Positions 30,256 through 39,240 of a stretch of DNA of 64,000 nt are shown one piece after another (positions within the stretch are counted from its first letter, which is position 1; every line of letters begins with the position of its first letter). The notes below the pieces were generated by a model. It was not told where the DNA came from and searched no databases. It worked only from the letters and a program-made list of their open reading frames with translations. The stretch is from the NCBI RefSeq assembly GCF_001601825.1, contig NZ_LUJK01000005.1:34075-98074 (forward strand), read 5' to 3'. A program made the translations under genes and the position numbers. Origin of the DNA: Limnobacter sp. CACIAM 66H1. GTDB lineage: Bacteria > Pseudomonadota > Gammaproteobacteria > Burkholderiales > Burkholderiaceae_B.

Positions 30256-30283
30256 AAAAAAAAGCCCGCTATAAAGCGGGCTT
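30256..30283 (-). terminator. intrinsic terminator for the hldD transcript
   Basis: AGCCCGCT (30263-30270) and AGCGGGCT (30275-30282) form a perfect 8-bp stem with a 4-nt loop. The run of eight A residues on the left (30256-30263) reads as a T-tract on the minus strand, so it terminates leftward transcription, that is the end of the long supraoperon. Confidence 0.8.
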
Positions 30284-30466
30284 AACAGGGCTTGAGGAGA
30301 CAGAGACACTTGCTTGGTCGCACAATGCTCGCCCCTGAGGGGAGTATGCGATTCCACAAGCAGTTGGCCTACCCTTAAAACGTGGGGGAACCCCAACGGT
30401 TTACAAGGCGATTCGGTTCAAGAGGCCGAATCAACCAACATTAATGAGTGTCAAAGCCTTCGCTTA
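30284..30466 (+). ncRNA. structured non-coding RNA, candidate 6S RNA (possible ssrS)
   Basis: About 180 nt between two convergent genes contain no ORF but dense structure. Ends pair as GGCTT (30289-30293) with AAGCC (30454-30458) and GACACT (30305-30310) with AGTGTC (30447-30452). Inside are a long hairpin around CCCCTGAGGGG (30332-30342) and a perfect 7-bp hairpin GATTCGG/CCGAATC (30410-30432). The ordered motifs CCCCTGAG, CCACAAG, GTTGG and CCTTAAAAC occur in the same order in E. coli 6S RNA, and the length fits. A weak promoter (TATAAA at 30270-30275) precedes it on the plus strand. The class is inferred from memory of 6S, and the strand could be wrong. Confidence 0.5.
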
Positions 30467-30470
30467 AGTT

Positions 30471-31481
30471 TCATTGTTTCAGGTATTTTTTAATCAAACG
30501 TCCCACATAACGCGCCACACCTTCTTCCACACTGTAAAAACTGCCACTGTAGCCAGCTGCGCGCAGGTTGCTCAAATCAGCCTGGGTGTAGCTTTGGTAC
30601 TTGCCTTTTAGCGCATCGGGAAACTCAATATATTCGATAAAACCACCTTGCACCGCCTCTTTCAAACTCAGAGCTGCACTGCCTTGGCTTTCGCGCAGGG
30701 TATTCAAGGTCGTCAAAGCCACATCATTGAATGTTTGGGCGCGCCCTGTCCCCAAGTTGTACACGCCCGAGGGCGCTGTACCGGCTTGATCGAAGAAGAA
30801 CATGTTCACCTTCACCACATCTTCAATCGACACAAAATCCCGTTGTTGACAACCGGCCTCGTAGCCACCGTATGGACCAAATAACTTCACCGACCCGCCC
30901 TCGCGAAACTGGTTAAAGTTGTGAAACGCCACGGAAGCCATGCGCCCCTTGTGTTGCTCGCGATCGCCATACACGTTGAAGTATCGAAAGCCGAATACGG
31001 GTGCCTTTAATCCAGTTTTCATTTGCCGACGCAACACCTGATCGAACAGGAACTTGGAATAGCCATACACGTTCAGCGGTTTTTCGACCTCACGGTTCTC
31101 GACGAACTCCGTGCTGCCACCATAAACTGCGGCCGATGACGCATACAGGAATGGCGTACCCGTGCGCTGCGCCCACTCGAACAAGGTTTGGGTGTAGCGA
31201 AAGTTGTTGGCCATCATGTAGTTGCCATTGTGCTCCATGGTGTCTGAGCAGGCACCTTCATGAAAAATAGCATCAAACTTGCCAAACTCGCCACGCTCGA
31301 TGCGCGACAGAAAATCGGCTTTGTCCAGGTAATCGGAAATTTCACAATCTACAAGGTTCAAAAATTTGTCACCTTTGGTCAGGTTGTCTACCGCGAGCAC
31401 ATCAAAAATACCCCGCTCATTCAGCGCCTTCACCAAATTACTGCCGATTAAACCGGCGGCACCGGTCACAATCACTTTCAT
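30471..31481 (-). CDS. hldD: ADP-L-glycero-D-manno-heptose 6-epimerase
   Basis: This 336-residue short-chain dehydrogenase-fold epimerase makes the ADP-heptose used for the LPS inner core. The NADP site is [10 protein letters not shown] (6-15) and the active-site pair is Tyr139-Lys143 in [18 protein letters not shown] is specific for HldD. It lies 11 bp downstream of rfaE1 and is the last gene of the long minus-strand cluster, followed by the terminator at 30256-30283. Confidence 0.97.
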   Translation of the reverse strand: MKVIVTGAAGLIGSNLVKALNERGIFDVLAVDNLTKGDKFLNLVDCEISDYLDKADFLSRIERGEFGKFDAIFHEGACSDTMEHNGNYMMANNFRYTQTLFEWAQRTGTPFLYASSAAVYGGSTEFVENREVEKPLNVYGYSKFLFDQVLRRQMKTGLKAPVFGFRYFNVYGDREQHKGRMASVAFHNFNQFREGGSVKLFGPYGGYEAGCQQRDFVSIEDVVKVNMFFFDQAGTAPSGVYNLGTGRAQTFNDVALTTLNTLRESQGSAALSLKEAVQGGFIEYIEFPDALKGKYQSYTQADLSNLRAAGYSGSFYSVEEGVARYVGRLIKKYLKQ

Positions 31482-31492
31482 CGTTTAGTCCT

Positions 31493-32416
31493 TTAATTTA
31501 GCTCTTCCGGCAAAATCACCGCAGTACCTAGTTTGCCGACCACCACACCGCCTGCCTTGTTAGCCAGCGCCACGCTGTCAGGCAAACTCATTCCAGAACC
31601 CACAGCACATGCCAGGGTGGCGATTACCGTGTCGCCAGCGCCCGATACATCAAACACTTCTCGGGCCTGCGCCGCCACATGAAAACTTCCGTCTGCCGTA
31701 AACAGCGTCATGCCCTCTTCAGAGCGTGTCAGCAACAAGGCACCCAAACTCAGGCGCTCACGCAGGATTTGCGCTTTTTCAATCAACTGCGCTTCGGTTT
31801 TCCAGCTACCCATGACTTGTTTGAATTCAGATCGATTCGGTGTCAACACTGTTGCACCGGCGTACTTCGCATAATCATCCCCTTTGGGATCGACCAAGGT
31901 AGTTTTGCCAGCTTTCTTGCACAAAGCAATCATTTCAGCCACATGTTCCAGGCTGCCCTTGCCGTAGTCAGAAAACAGCACCACATCGTGATTGGCGTAT
32001 TCCTGCTCAAACAACTCCATTTTGGTGGTCAATTGCTCAGGCGATGGGCGCTCTTCAAAATCAATTCGCACCAGCTGTTGCTGCCGCGCAATGACGCGCA
32101 ACTTCACCGTGGTGGGGAAATTTGGGTCTTTCAGCAGGCGTGAACGTACGCCACTTTTCTGGAGCAAGGACTCGACCGTGTGGCCAGGCTCGTCATTGCC
32201 CACAACACCCATCAGGCAAAGCTGTGCGCCCAGAGAACTGGCATTGATTGCCACATTGGCTGCGCCACCCAAGCGTTCATCTTTGGTACCCACCAGCACC
32301 ACAGGTACGGGAGCCTCAGGGGAGATACGCTCTACATCCCCAAACCAATAGCGGTCCAGCATGACATCGCCGACCACGAGTATTTTTGCGTCTTTGAATT
32401 GAGACCTGTCAACCAT
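31493..32416 (-). CDS. rfaE1: D-glycero-beta-D-manno-heptose-7-phosphate kinase
   Basis: This 307-residue PfkB-family sugar kinase phosphorylates heptose 7-phosphate at C1. ILVVGDVMLDRYWFG and ISPEAPVPVV at the N-terminus, GGAANVA near residue 51 and DVSGAGDT near residue 250 are typical. It ends after the kinase domain, so the adenylyltransferase half present in E. coli HldE is missing and must be a separate gene (rfaE2/hldC) elsewhere, as is usual in betaproteobacteria. Confidence 0.95.
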   Translation of the reverse strand: MVDRSQFKDAKILVVGDVMLDRYWFGDVERISPEAPVPVVLVGTKDERLGGAANVAINASSLGAQLCLMGVVGNDEPGHTVESLLQKSGVRSRLLKDPNFPTTVKLRVIARQQQLVRIDFEERPSPEQLTTKMELFEQEYANHDVVLFSDYGKGSLEHVAEMIALCKKAGKTTLVDPKGDDYAKYAGATVLTPNRSEFKQVMGSWKTEAQLIEKAQILRERLSLGALLLTRSEEGMTLFTADGSFHVAAQAREVFDVSGAGDTVIATLACAVGSGMSLPDSVALANKAGGVVVGKLGTAVILPEELN

Positions 32417-32428
32417 TGTTCGCCTGCT

Positions 32429-33649
32429 TTAATGGGTATGTGGCTGTGTATGTGCTGCCTTTTTGGCAGACACGGGGTAGAAATCAAGTTCTTCTGCACG
32501 GCGCGGCACAATTGAATCCCAATTGGCACAACCTGGGCATTGCCAGTAAAATTTTTTGGCCTGAAAGCCGCAAGACTGGCAGCGATAGCGTTCAAGGCGC
32601 TGGGTGTGTTTGGAAATCAACTCACGTGTCAGACGAAGGTCTTGCATGCGATCATCGTCCAGTTTGCCGCGCAACTGGTGCTCCAGCAACTTGTCGAGGC
32701 CCAGCAAGCTGGGGCGGGCGCGGACCTGTTCACGCAACAGTTCGAATGCCGCAAACGGCCCTTTGGTCTCCTCAACAGCCTGCGCCAATACCAGCAACAA
32801 ATCAATTGACGGGTACATGGTGCAATATTCCAGCAGTGCTGCAATGCCCTCTTCTTCACGCTCAAGCTTCTTGAATGCAGCCCACATGTTTGGCCCAACC
32901 AAGGGCAAATACCAGGGGTTCTGGCGCTCGGCAGCGCGCCACTGGCCTATGGCTTCCTCAAACTGGTTTTGGGTGAAATAAATGTCACCCAACAACAGGG
33001 AAGCGCGTACGTTTTGAGGGTCAGTCAGCAAAGCGTTTTGCAGTTCAGCTTTGGCCTTTGCCAAATCCGCCTTGTCGATCAATTGTGCTGCAAGCTCGCA
33101 GTAAAAATGCGCAATATCGCCAGCAGGCACGTCCGCACCATATTCACGAAGCTTGTGGGCTTGCGCGATGGCTTTGTCCCAGGCTTTTTCGAGCTCGTAC
33201 AATTCCAGCAATTGACGCGAGGCCTCGGCTTTCATGTCTGAGCCCGACAAACTGTGGAAAGCCTGCTCAGCGCGGTCCAGAATACCCGCTCGCAAGAAAT
33301 CAACACCAAGCTCATAGGTGGCTTTTTCACGATCGGCCGATGTAATTTGTTCACGAGTTGTCAAGAATTGATGCACCCGAATTGCTCGATCTATTTCGCC
33401 TTTTTTGCGGAATAAATTGGCCAGGGCAAAATGCAATTCAACGGTGTGTGTGTCGATTGCTGCCACCTCCAGAAAGGCATCAATCGCCTTGTCTGGCTGC
33501 TCGCTGAGCAGAAAATTAACACCTTTGAAATAAGATGCTGGCAATTGACCGCGCATGGATGCGTCAGAACGTTTTTCAAGACGGGCAGCCATCCATCCCA
33601 AGCTGAATATCAGCGGGATGAGCACCAACCACCAGGTTTCAAATTCCAT
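32429..33649 (-). CDS. lapB: LPS assembly regulator LapB (YciM), TPR protein
   Basis: This 406-residue protein has one N-terminal membrane anchor (WWLVLIPLIFSLGWMAARLEKR), a long run of tetratricopeptide repeats and a C-terminal rubredoxin-type metal site with CQSC and CPGC pairs (about residues 360-380). In E. coli LapB directs FtsH to degrade LpxC and so limits LPS synthesis. It is preceded by lapA, overlapping by 11 bp, and sits next to two heptose genes, consistent with an LPS role. Confidence 0.95.
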   Translation of the reverse strand: MEFETWWLVLIPLIFSLGWMAARLEKRSDASMRGQLPASYFKGVNFLLSEQPDKAIDAFLEVAAIDTHTVELHFALANLFRKKGEIDRAIRVHQFLTTREQITSADREKATYELGVDFLRAGILDRAEQAFHSLSGSDMKAEASRQLLELYELEKAWDKAIAQAHKLREYGADVPAGDIAHFYCELAAQLIDKADLAKAKAELQNALLTDPQNVRASLLLGDIYFTQNQFEEAIGQWRAAERQNPWYLPLVGPNMWAAFKKLEREEEGIAALLEYCTMYPSIDLLLVLAQAVEETKGPFAAFELLREQVRARPSLLGLDKLLEHQLRGKLDDDRMQDLRLTRELISKHTQRLERYRCQSCGFQAKKFYWQCPGCANWDSIVPRRAEELDFYPVSAKKAAHTQPHTH

Positions 33650-33980
33650 GGCTAGGGCCTATTGGCAATGCTGGCATGGGTTCTTCGACAATCACCGGCG
33701 TATTGCCTTGTGCTTTAAGTTGATTCAACTCACGCTCAAGACGTTCCGCATTTTTCGTGGCCACAGAGGCTGCACGCTTGGCCTTCAACCAAGAAGGCAA
33801 CAAGGAAATCCAGGCGAATACCGCACCCAGCAATAAGGCAAGCAACAACGCAACTACCAGCTGAACCTGAATTTCCAGTCCAGGCAACCACTTCACAGTG
33901 ACTAGATCGGTATTTCGAATTGAAAACGTGAGAACAACAAGGAAGAGTGCAAGTCGCACTACCCAGGCAAGTATTTTCAA
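33639..33980 (-). CDS. lapA: lipopolysaccharide assembly protein LapA (DUF1049)
   Basis: This 113-residue protein has two membrane helices (about 5-25 and 38-60) with the conserved NTDLVTVKWLPG segment between them, followed by a cytoplasmic coiled-coil tail (residues 68-93). This is the LapA/YciS layout. Its end overlaps the start of lapB by 11 bp, so the two are probably translationally coupled. Confidence 0.9.
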   Translation of the reverse strand: MKILAWVVRLALFLVVLTFSIRNTDLVTVKWLPGLEIQVQLVVALLLALLLGAVFAWISLLPSWLKAKRAASVATKNAERLERELNQLKAQGNTPVIVEEPMPALPIGPSHGI

Positions 33981-34061
33981 GGTGGTCCCCTGTTTGTAGT
34001 TGGATCAACGCCGATTCATTCATCGGCGTGATGACTCAGGCTTCACCGAAGAATGATCGAA

Positions 34062-34358
34062 TTAACTCTCTTTCTTGGAGTATAAATCAACTCTCTCGCG
34101 TAGCTCTTTGCCGGGCTTAAAGTGAGGCACGCGCTTTTCGGGAACAACCACTTGTTCGCCCGATTTGGGATTGCGACCCACGCGTTGAGGGCGACGGGTC
34201 AGTGAGAAACTGCCGAACCCACGGATCTCAATGCGCTGACCTTCGGCCAAGGCTTGAGTCATGGAGTCAAGTATGCTTTTGACAGCGAAATCCGTATCCC
34301 GCACAGGCAACTTGGGGAAACGCTTGACCAGCTGATTGATGAGTTCTGATTTTGTCAT
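34062..34358 (-). CDS. ihfB: integration host factor subunit beta
   Basis: This 98-residue DNA-bending protein of the HU/IHF family has [15 protein letters not shown], the conserved [17 protein letters not shown] segment and the beta-arm sequence [26 protein letters not shown] with the intercalating proline. It follows rpsA, the conserved rpsA-ihfB order, but a strong terminator hairpin (34371-34399) lies between them, so ihfB may depend on read-through or on a promoter in the rpsA end. Confidence 0.96.
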   Translation of the reverse strand: MTKSELINQLVKRFPKLPVRDTDFAVKSILDSMTQALAEGQRIEIRGFGSFSLTRRPQRVGRNPKSGEQVVVPEKRVPHFKPGKELRERVDLYSKKES

Positions 34359-34370
34359 TGTTCTTGAAAT

Positions 34371-34399
34371 AAAAAGGCGCTTCCCGCATGGGAAGCGCC
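34371..34399 (-). terminator. intrinsic terminator after rpsA
   Basis: GGCGCTTCCC (34376-34385) pairs perfectly with GGGAAGCGCC (34390-34399), loop GCAT. On the minus strand it is followed by TTTTTA, a good T-tract. It falls between rpsA and ihfB. Confidence 0.8.
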
Positions 34400-34414
34400 A
34401 CTTCTACAGACTGA

Positions 34415-36118
34415 TTACTGGTTGTTACCCAGTTTTGCTTTCAACAAAGCGCCCAAACTGGTGGTACCAGCAGAGCCTGCGCTTTCTTCAGCAATTTTCT
34501 TCATGGCTTCATCAGTGTCAACCTGGTCTTTGGCCTTGATGGACAAAGCGATCGAACGGGCCTTGCGGTCCACATTGATTACCATGGCGGTTACAGCGTC
34601 GCCTTCCTTGTATGCATTGCGAGCATCTTCAACGCGGTCGTTGGAAATCTCGGATGCACGCAGGTAACCCTCGATATCGTCGCCCAGATCAACAACCACA
34701 CCCTTTGCATCCACAGACTTGACTGTGCCGTTTACCATGCTGCCACGGTCATTCGACGATGCAAATACGGTGAAGGGATCGCCAGACAACTGCTTGATAC
34801 CCAAGCTGATGCGCTCGCGTTCTGTGTCGATCGCCAGTACCAAGGCTTCCACTTCATCACCCTTCTTGAAACGACGCACGGCTTCTTCACCGGTTTCGTT
34901 CCAGGACAGGTCTGACAGATGTACCAAGCCGTCGATGCCACCAGGCAAGCCGATGAACACACCGAAATCAGTAATTGACTTGATTGCGCCGGATACTTTG
35001 TCGCCTTTCTTGAAGCTGGTAGAGAACTCTTCCCAAGGGTTGGCTGCACATTGCTTCATGCCAAGGCTGATACGACGACGCTCTTCATCGATTTCCAGAA
35101 CCATGACTTCTACTTCGTCACCCAGAGTAACCACTTTCTTGGGGTCTACGTTCTTGTTGGTCCAGTCCATTTCGGAGACGTGTACCAAGCCTTCGATGCC
35201 TTGCTCAACTTCAACAAATGCGCCGTAGTCAGTAATGTTGGTAACTTTTCCGAACAGACGTGTGTCAGCCGGATAGCGACGTGACAAACCGACCCATGGG
35301 TCTTCGCCAAGTTGCTTCACGCCCAAGGACACGCGGTTCTTTTCCTGGTCGAACTTCAATACTTTTGCTTCGATTTCTTCGCCAACTGTCAGCACTTCTG
35401 ACGGGTGACGTACACGGCGCCATGCCAGGTCGGTGATGTGCAACAAGCCATCGATACCGCCGAGGTCCACGAACGCGCCGTAGTCGGTGATGTTCTTGAC
35501 GATGCCCTTGACCACAGAACCTTCCTGCAGGTTGGACAGAAGCTTTTCACGCTCTTCACCCATGGTGGCCTCAACCACTGCACGGCGTGACAACACCACG
35601 TTGTTGCGCTTACGATCCAGCTTGATCACCTTGAATTCGAGGGTTTTGCCTTCGAATGGTGTGGTGTCTTTCACGGGGCGCACATCTACCAGTGAACCTG
35701 GCAGGAAAGCACGAATGCTGTTGACCATGACTGTCAAGCCGCCCTTCACCTTGCCGGTGATGGTACCTGTCACCAGTTCGCCTGATTCCAGAGCTTGTTC
35801 CAGGCTCAGCCATGCGGACAAGCGCTTGGCTTTGTCACGAGACAGCAATGTTTCGCCGTAACCGTTTTCCAGGGCTTCAATGGCCACGGAAATAAAGTCA
35901 CCATCGTTCACTTCCACGTTGCCGTGGTCGTCTTTGAATTCTTCAAGGGGGATATAGCTTTCGGATTTCAGCCCGGCGTTCACAACAACGTAGTTGTAAT
36001 CAACACGAACAACTTCGGCTGTGATCACTTCACCTGCGCGCATTTCCTTGCGATTCAGGCTTTCTTCAAACATAGCTGCGAAGCTATCTGGGGCTTGGGT
36101 AATTTCAGTTGTGGTCAT
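34415..36118 (-). CDS. rpsA: 30S ribosomal protein S1
   Basis: This 567-residue protein recruits mRNA to the 30S subunit. Six S1 OB-fold repeats can be followed, with recurring [20 protein letters not shown] and HITDL/HVSEM motifs. The ATG at 36118 (MTTTEITQ, close to MTESFAQ of E. coli) is chosen; an upstream in-frame codon adds 43 residues unlike S1. A promoter-like element lies about 140 bp upstream, giving a long leader that could carry the known S1 autoregulation, although no specific element was identified. Confidence 0.97.
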   Translation of the reverse strand: MTTTEITQAPDSFAAMFEESLNRKEMRAGEVITAEVVRVDYNYVVVNAGLKSESYIPLEEFKDDHGNVEVNDGDFISVAIEALENGYGETLLSRDKAKRLSAWLSLEQALESGELVTGTITGKVKGGLTVMVNSIRAFLPGSLVDVRPVKDTTPFEGKTLEFKVIKLDRKRNNVVLSRRAVVEATMGEEREKLLSNLQEGSVVKGIVKNITDYGAFVDLGGIDGLLHITDLAWRRVRHPSEVLTVGEEIEAKVLKFDQEKNRVSLGVKQLGEDPWVGLSRRYPADTRLFGKVTNITDYGAFVEVEQGIEGLVHVSEMDWTNKNVDPKKVVTLGDEVEVMVLEIDEERRRISLGMKQCAANPWEEFSTSFKKGDKVSGAIKSITDFGVFIGLPGGIDGLVHLSDLSWNETGEEAVRRFKKGDEVEALVLAIDTERERISLGIKQLSGDPFTVFASSNDRGSMVNGTVKSVDAKGVVVDLGDDIEGYLRASEISNDRVEDARNAYKEGDAVTAMVINVDRKARSIALSIKAKDQVDTDEAMKKIAEESAGSAGTTSLGALLKAKLGNNQ

Positions 36119-36259
36119 AAATTTGAGATTTAACACGCCACTGCGGGAAGCAAGGCGGAGTTCAAAAACGTGTATTTCGGGATTGAAACACACGGCGTTT
36201 TGTTTAGTCGGACATTGCCTGCCTAAAAAACAGGCGCAGCTGGCCAAACAAGGGTAGAG

Positions 36260-36288
36260 AGTGTAACAAGAAAGCCTTTGTTGATCAA
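36260..36288 (-). promoter_or_regulatory. candidate sigma-70 promoter for rpsA
   Basis: On the minus strand TTGATC (36288-36283) is followed after 17 bp by TACACT (36265-36260). It lies just past the cmk stop codon, and the implied leader to the rpsA ATG is about 135 nt. Confidence 0.42.
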
Positions 36289-36292
36289 GCGT

Positions 36293-36967
36293 TTAAATGC
36301 GATCAACTGCCCATCCATGGATCGTGGCAACCACCTGATCAATCGGCATATTGGAACAATCGAGCACCAGTGCGTCATCACAAGGCTTGAGCGGTGCGAC
36401 AGCCCTCTCGGAATCCCTTTTGTCGCGGGCCATCAGGTCATTGAATATCGCCTGAAAATCCGCTTGTTGACCCCGACCCTCAATCTGTTTGACTCGACGC
36501 TCTGCTCGAACCTGGGCACTTGCCGTGAGGAACACTTTCAACACGGAATCCGGAAAAACAACCGAGCCCATATCACGACCATCGGCTACAAGGCCGGGAG
36601 CCTGGCGAAAATCACGTTGTCGCTGCAACAAACCAGCACGGACTTCGGGCACCACTGCAAGGCGAGAGGCCATCACCCCGGCTTCTTCGGTGCGAATCGC
36701 CTCGGAAACATCGATATCTTGGAGCAATACACGGTCGCCGTGAAATTGCACCGGCAAATTGGCCGCCATTGAAATGATGTGTTGCAGATCGTCTGGCGAA
36801 TCTGGATCCAGATCAGCCTGTGCCGCAGCCACCGCCAACACCCTGTAAATTGCACCGCTGTCCAGGTAGTGGTAGGCAAGCTTGGCAGCCACCAATGCGG
36901 CTACAGTTCCCTTTCCTGAAGCGGTAGGACCATCGATTGCGATGACTGGGAAACGGGGAACATTCAT
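36293..36967 (-). CDS. cmk: cytidylate kinase
   Basis: This 224-residue NMP kinase phosphorylates CMP and dCMP. The P-loop is GPTASGKGT (residues 12-20), and the DSGAIYR, DGRDMGSVVFP and LTASAQVRAERR segments match the Cmk family. It is placed between aroA (10 bp upstream) and rpsA, the widespread aroA-cmk-rpsA order. Confidence 0.97.
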   Translation of the reverse strand: MNVPRFPVIAIDGPTASGKGTVAALVAAKLAYHYLDSGAIYRVLAVAAAQADLDPDSPDDLQHIISMAANLPVQFHGDRVLLQDIDVSEAIRTEEAGVMASRLAVVPEVRAGLLQRQRDFRQAPGLVADGRDMGSVVFPDSVLKVFLTASAQVRAERRVKQIEGRGQQADFQAIFNDLMARDKRDSERAVAPLKPCDDALVLDCSNMPIDQVVATIHGWAVDRI

Positions 36968-36977
36968 GGTTTAAGCC

Positions 36978-38321
36978 TTAACCCTTGCGAACCGATTGAA
37001 CCTGCATTCCCAGGGAATTGGCCAAAGCCACGAATCCAGGGAACGAGGTGTCTACCGTCTGCGCTCCATGAATGACCATGGTGCCCTGTGCACGGATGGC
37101 GGCCACGCTAAACGACATTGCAATTCGATGATCACCCTGTGACTCAATGTTGGTGGCCTTGTAGCGCAAACCGTCGACATGACCCAAGCCCTGAATAATC
37201 ATGCCGTCCTCAGTCGGCTCAGCATCAATCCCGCATTTCTGAAGGCCGTGCGCCATCACCGCGATGCGATCCGATTCCTTCACGCGCAACTCTTCAGCGC
37301 CGGTCAATACCGTTTGGCCAATCGCATTGGCTGCAGCAACAAACAACACCGGAAATTCATCAATCGCCAATGGCACCAGATGCTCCGGGATTTCAATTCC
37401 TTTCAAAGATGCGCTGCGGATGCGCACATCGGCCACAGGCTCCCCACCCACTTCGGCATGATTGCTCAACTCAATGTCGGCACCCATCAGCTTCAAAATG
37501 TCGATGACTCCCGTGCGGGTCGGATTCAAACCCACGTGCTTCAATGTAATGTCCGCTTTTGGTGCAATCGAGGCGGCTACCATGAAAAAGGCTGCCGAAG
37601 AAATGTCGGATGGTACATCGATTTTGGTGGCTTTCAGCGTTTGTCCGCCCTTCACACTGGCCCGGGAGCCTTCGGTGATCACGTCAACGCCAAATCCACG
37701 CAACATCCGCTCGGTATGGTCTCGCGTTACAGCAGGCTCGGTTACTGTGGTGGTACCTTCCGCATACAAACCTGCCAGAAGAACGCAAGACTTCACCTGT
37801 GCCGAGGCCATGGGCAACACATAATCAATGGCTTTCAAGGTGGTACGGCCATGAATATGCAGCGGAGGGCGGCCACCTTCCTGTGCTTCAATTCGCGCAC
37901 CCATCAACACCAAAGGATCAATGACCCGCTTCATAGGGCGCTTCCCCAAGCTTGAATCACCGGTGAGCATGCAATCAAAATCCTGGCCAGCCAACAGTCC
38001 AGACATCAAGCGCATAGAGGTACCTGAGTTGCCACAGTCGAGCACTTGGCGCGGTGCTTTCAAGCCATGCATGCCCACACCATGTACCTTCACCTTGCCC
38101 TGGTCGGGACCTTCGATACTGACCCCCAGAGCACGAAATGCATTCATGGTCGCGAGTGCATCCTCGCCCTCCAGAAATCCTTCAACTTCTGTGGTGCCTT
38201 CAGCAATCGAACCCATCATGATTGAACGATGGGAAATAGATTTGTCGCCGGGCACACGGGCGGATCCAGACATGCTTTCGGTGCTGCTGGCGTGAAATTC
38301 GATCAAATTCAGATCTGACAT
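36978..38321 (-). CDS. aroA: 3-phosphoshikimate 1-carboxyvinyltransferase (EPSP synthase)
   Basis: This 447-residue enzyme transfers enolpyruvyl from PEP to shikimate 3-phosphate. SARVPGDKSISHRSIMMGSIAEG (split here by its SISHR core), LDCGNSGTSMRLMSGLLAGQ and the basic RVKESDRI segment are diagnostic. The LDCGNSGT form and GDKSISHR wording suggest a class II-type (glyphosate-tolerant) sequence more than the E. coli class I type; this is an inference from motifs. It feeds the adjacent pheA and tyrA. Confidence 0.97.
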   Translation of the reverse strand: MSDLNLIEFHASSTESMSGSARVPGDKSISHRSIMMGSIAEGTTEVEGFLEGEDALATMNAFRALGVSIEGPDQGKVKVHGVGMHGLKAPRQVLDCGNSGTSMRLMSGLLAGQDFDCMLTGDSSLGKRPMKRVIDPLVLMGARIEAQEGGRPPLHIHGRTTLKAIDYVLPMASAQVKSCVLLAGLYAEGTTTVTEPAVTRDHTERMLRGFGVDVITEGSRASVKGGQTLKATKIDVPSDISSAAFFMVAASIAPKADITLKHVGLNPTRTGVIDILKLMGADIELSNHAEVGGEPVADVRIRSASLKGIEIPEHLVPLAIDEFPVLFVAAANAIGQTVLTGAEELRVKESDRIAVMAHGLQKCGIDAEPTEDGMIIQGLGHVDGLRYKATNIESQGDHRIAMSFSVAAIRAQGTMVIHGAQTVDTSFPGFVALANSLGMQVQSVRKG

Positions 38322-38352
38322 AACAGGGTATCCGGTGAAAAATTGGACTGAA

Positions 38353-39240
38353 TTAATTCTGCTTCCAGCGACTGCGGTATTCAGACGCCTGACCCAGAAT
38401 GCGCTCCAGAGTGCTTCGATCGCCGCTCTCTATTGCAGCGCGCAAACTGGCAATATTCGCTTCAAATCCGCTCAGCATCTTTAACAAAGCGGCGCTGTTG
38501 TTTTGAAATATGTCTGCCCACATCTCGGGTGAACTGGCCGCGATCCGGGTGAAATCCCGATAACCCGCCCCACCCTCTTTCATGAAATCAGCGCCTTTGG
38601 GGTGCCCGAGTACGCTGGCTACATAACTGAACGCAAGCAAATGAGGGAGGTGACTGACAGCACCAAACATTTCGTCATGGTCCATGGCATTCATCGTGCT
38701 CAATTTGGCACCGATGGAGGACCAGAAACTTTCGACTTTTTTCAAACCGACGGGGTTGGTTTGAGGAAGAGGACACAACACACAGTTGCGCCCCTCGAAC
38801 AAATTCGCCACCGCCGCAGCCGGTCCGTGCGATTCACCGCCTGCGATTGGATGGGACAACACAAACCTGGACTTCAAGCCGGGAAACTGTGGCTCAAGTT
38901 CTTCCAGCATCAGGGCCACATCCGACTTGGTACTGCCGGCATCAAAAATCAGGCAATTTGGCGGCAGAGAGGGCAAAAACTGGGTAAGTACCTGCTTGTA
39001 CTGGCGAACGGGGATTGATAACACAACGACATCCACATTGCGCACATTCGAATCGCCCGGCCCCGCAATACACTCGTCCACGATGCCCAACTTCAGGGCC
39101 TCATGGGCTGTTTCAAGTTTGCGAGAGTAGCCCAGTACATGCCCAGCCAATCCTTTTTTCTTGGCAGCCAAACAAATTGACCCACCAATCAAGCCAACAC
39201 CAATGGCAAGCATTCGGCTGAAGATAGCGCCCTTGGCCAT
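38353..39240 (-). CDS. tyrA: prephenate dehydrogenase
   Basis: This 295-residue NAD(P)-dependent enzyme begins tyrosine synthesis from prephenate. The dinucleotide site GVGLIGGS is at residues 14-21, followed by VVLSIPVRQ, DAGSTKS, HPIAGGESHG and HLPHLLAF. There is no chorismate mutase domain; that activity is on pheA. The ATG at 39240 overlaps the hisC stop as TGATG; a GTG one codon earlier is also possible. Confidence 0.94.
   Translation of the reverse strand: MAKGAIFSRMLAIGVGLIGGSICLAAKKKGLAGHVLGYSRKLETAHEALKLGIVDECIAGPGDSNVRNVDVVVLSIPVRQYKQVLTQFLPSLPPNCLIFDAGSTKSDVALMLEELEPQFPGLKSRFVLSHPIAGGESHGPAAAVANLFEGRNCVLCPLPQTNPVGLKKVESFWSSIGAKLSTMNAMDHDEMFGAVSHLPHLLAFSYVASVLGHPKGADFMKEGGAGYRDFTRIAASSPEMWADIFQNNSAALLKMLSGFEANIASLRAAIESGDRSTLERILGQASEYRSRWKQN

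Noticed and set aside
34009..34028. CGCCGAT/ATCGGCG hairpin between lapA and ihfB
   Set aside because: There is no T-tract on the minus strand, so it is not called as a terminator; it may only be a local fold.
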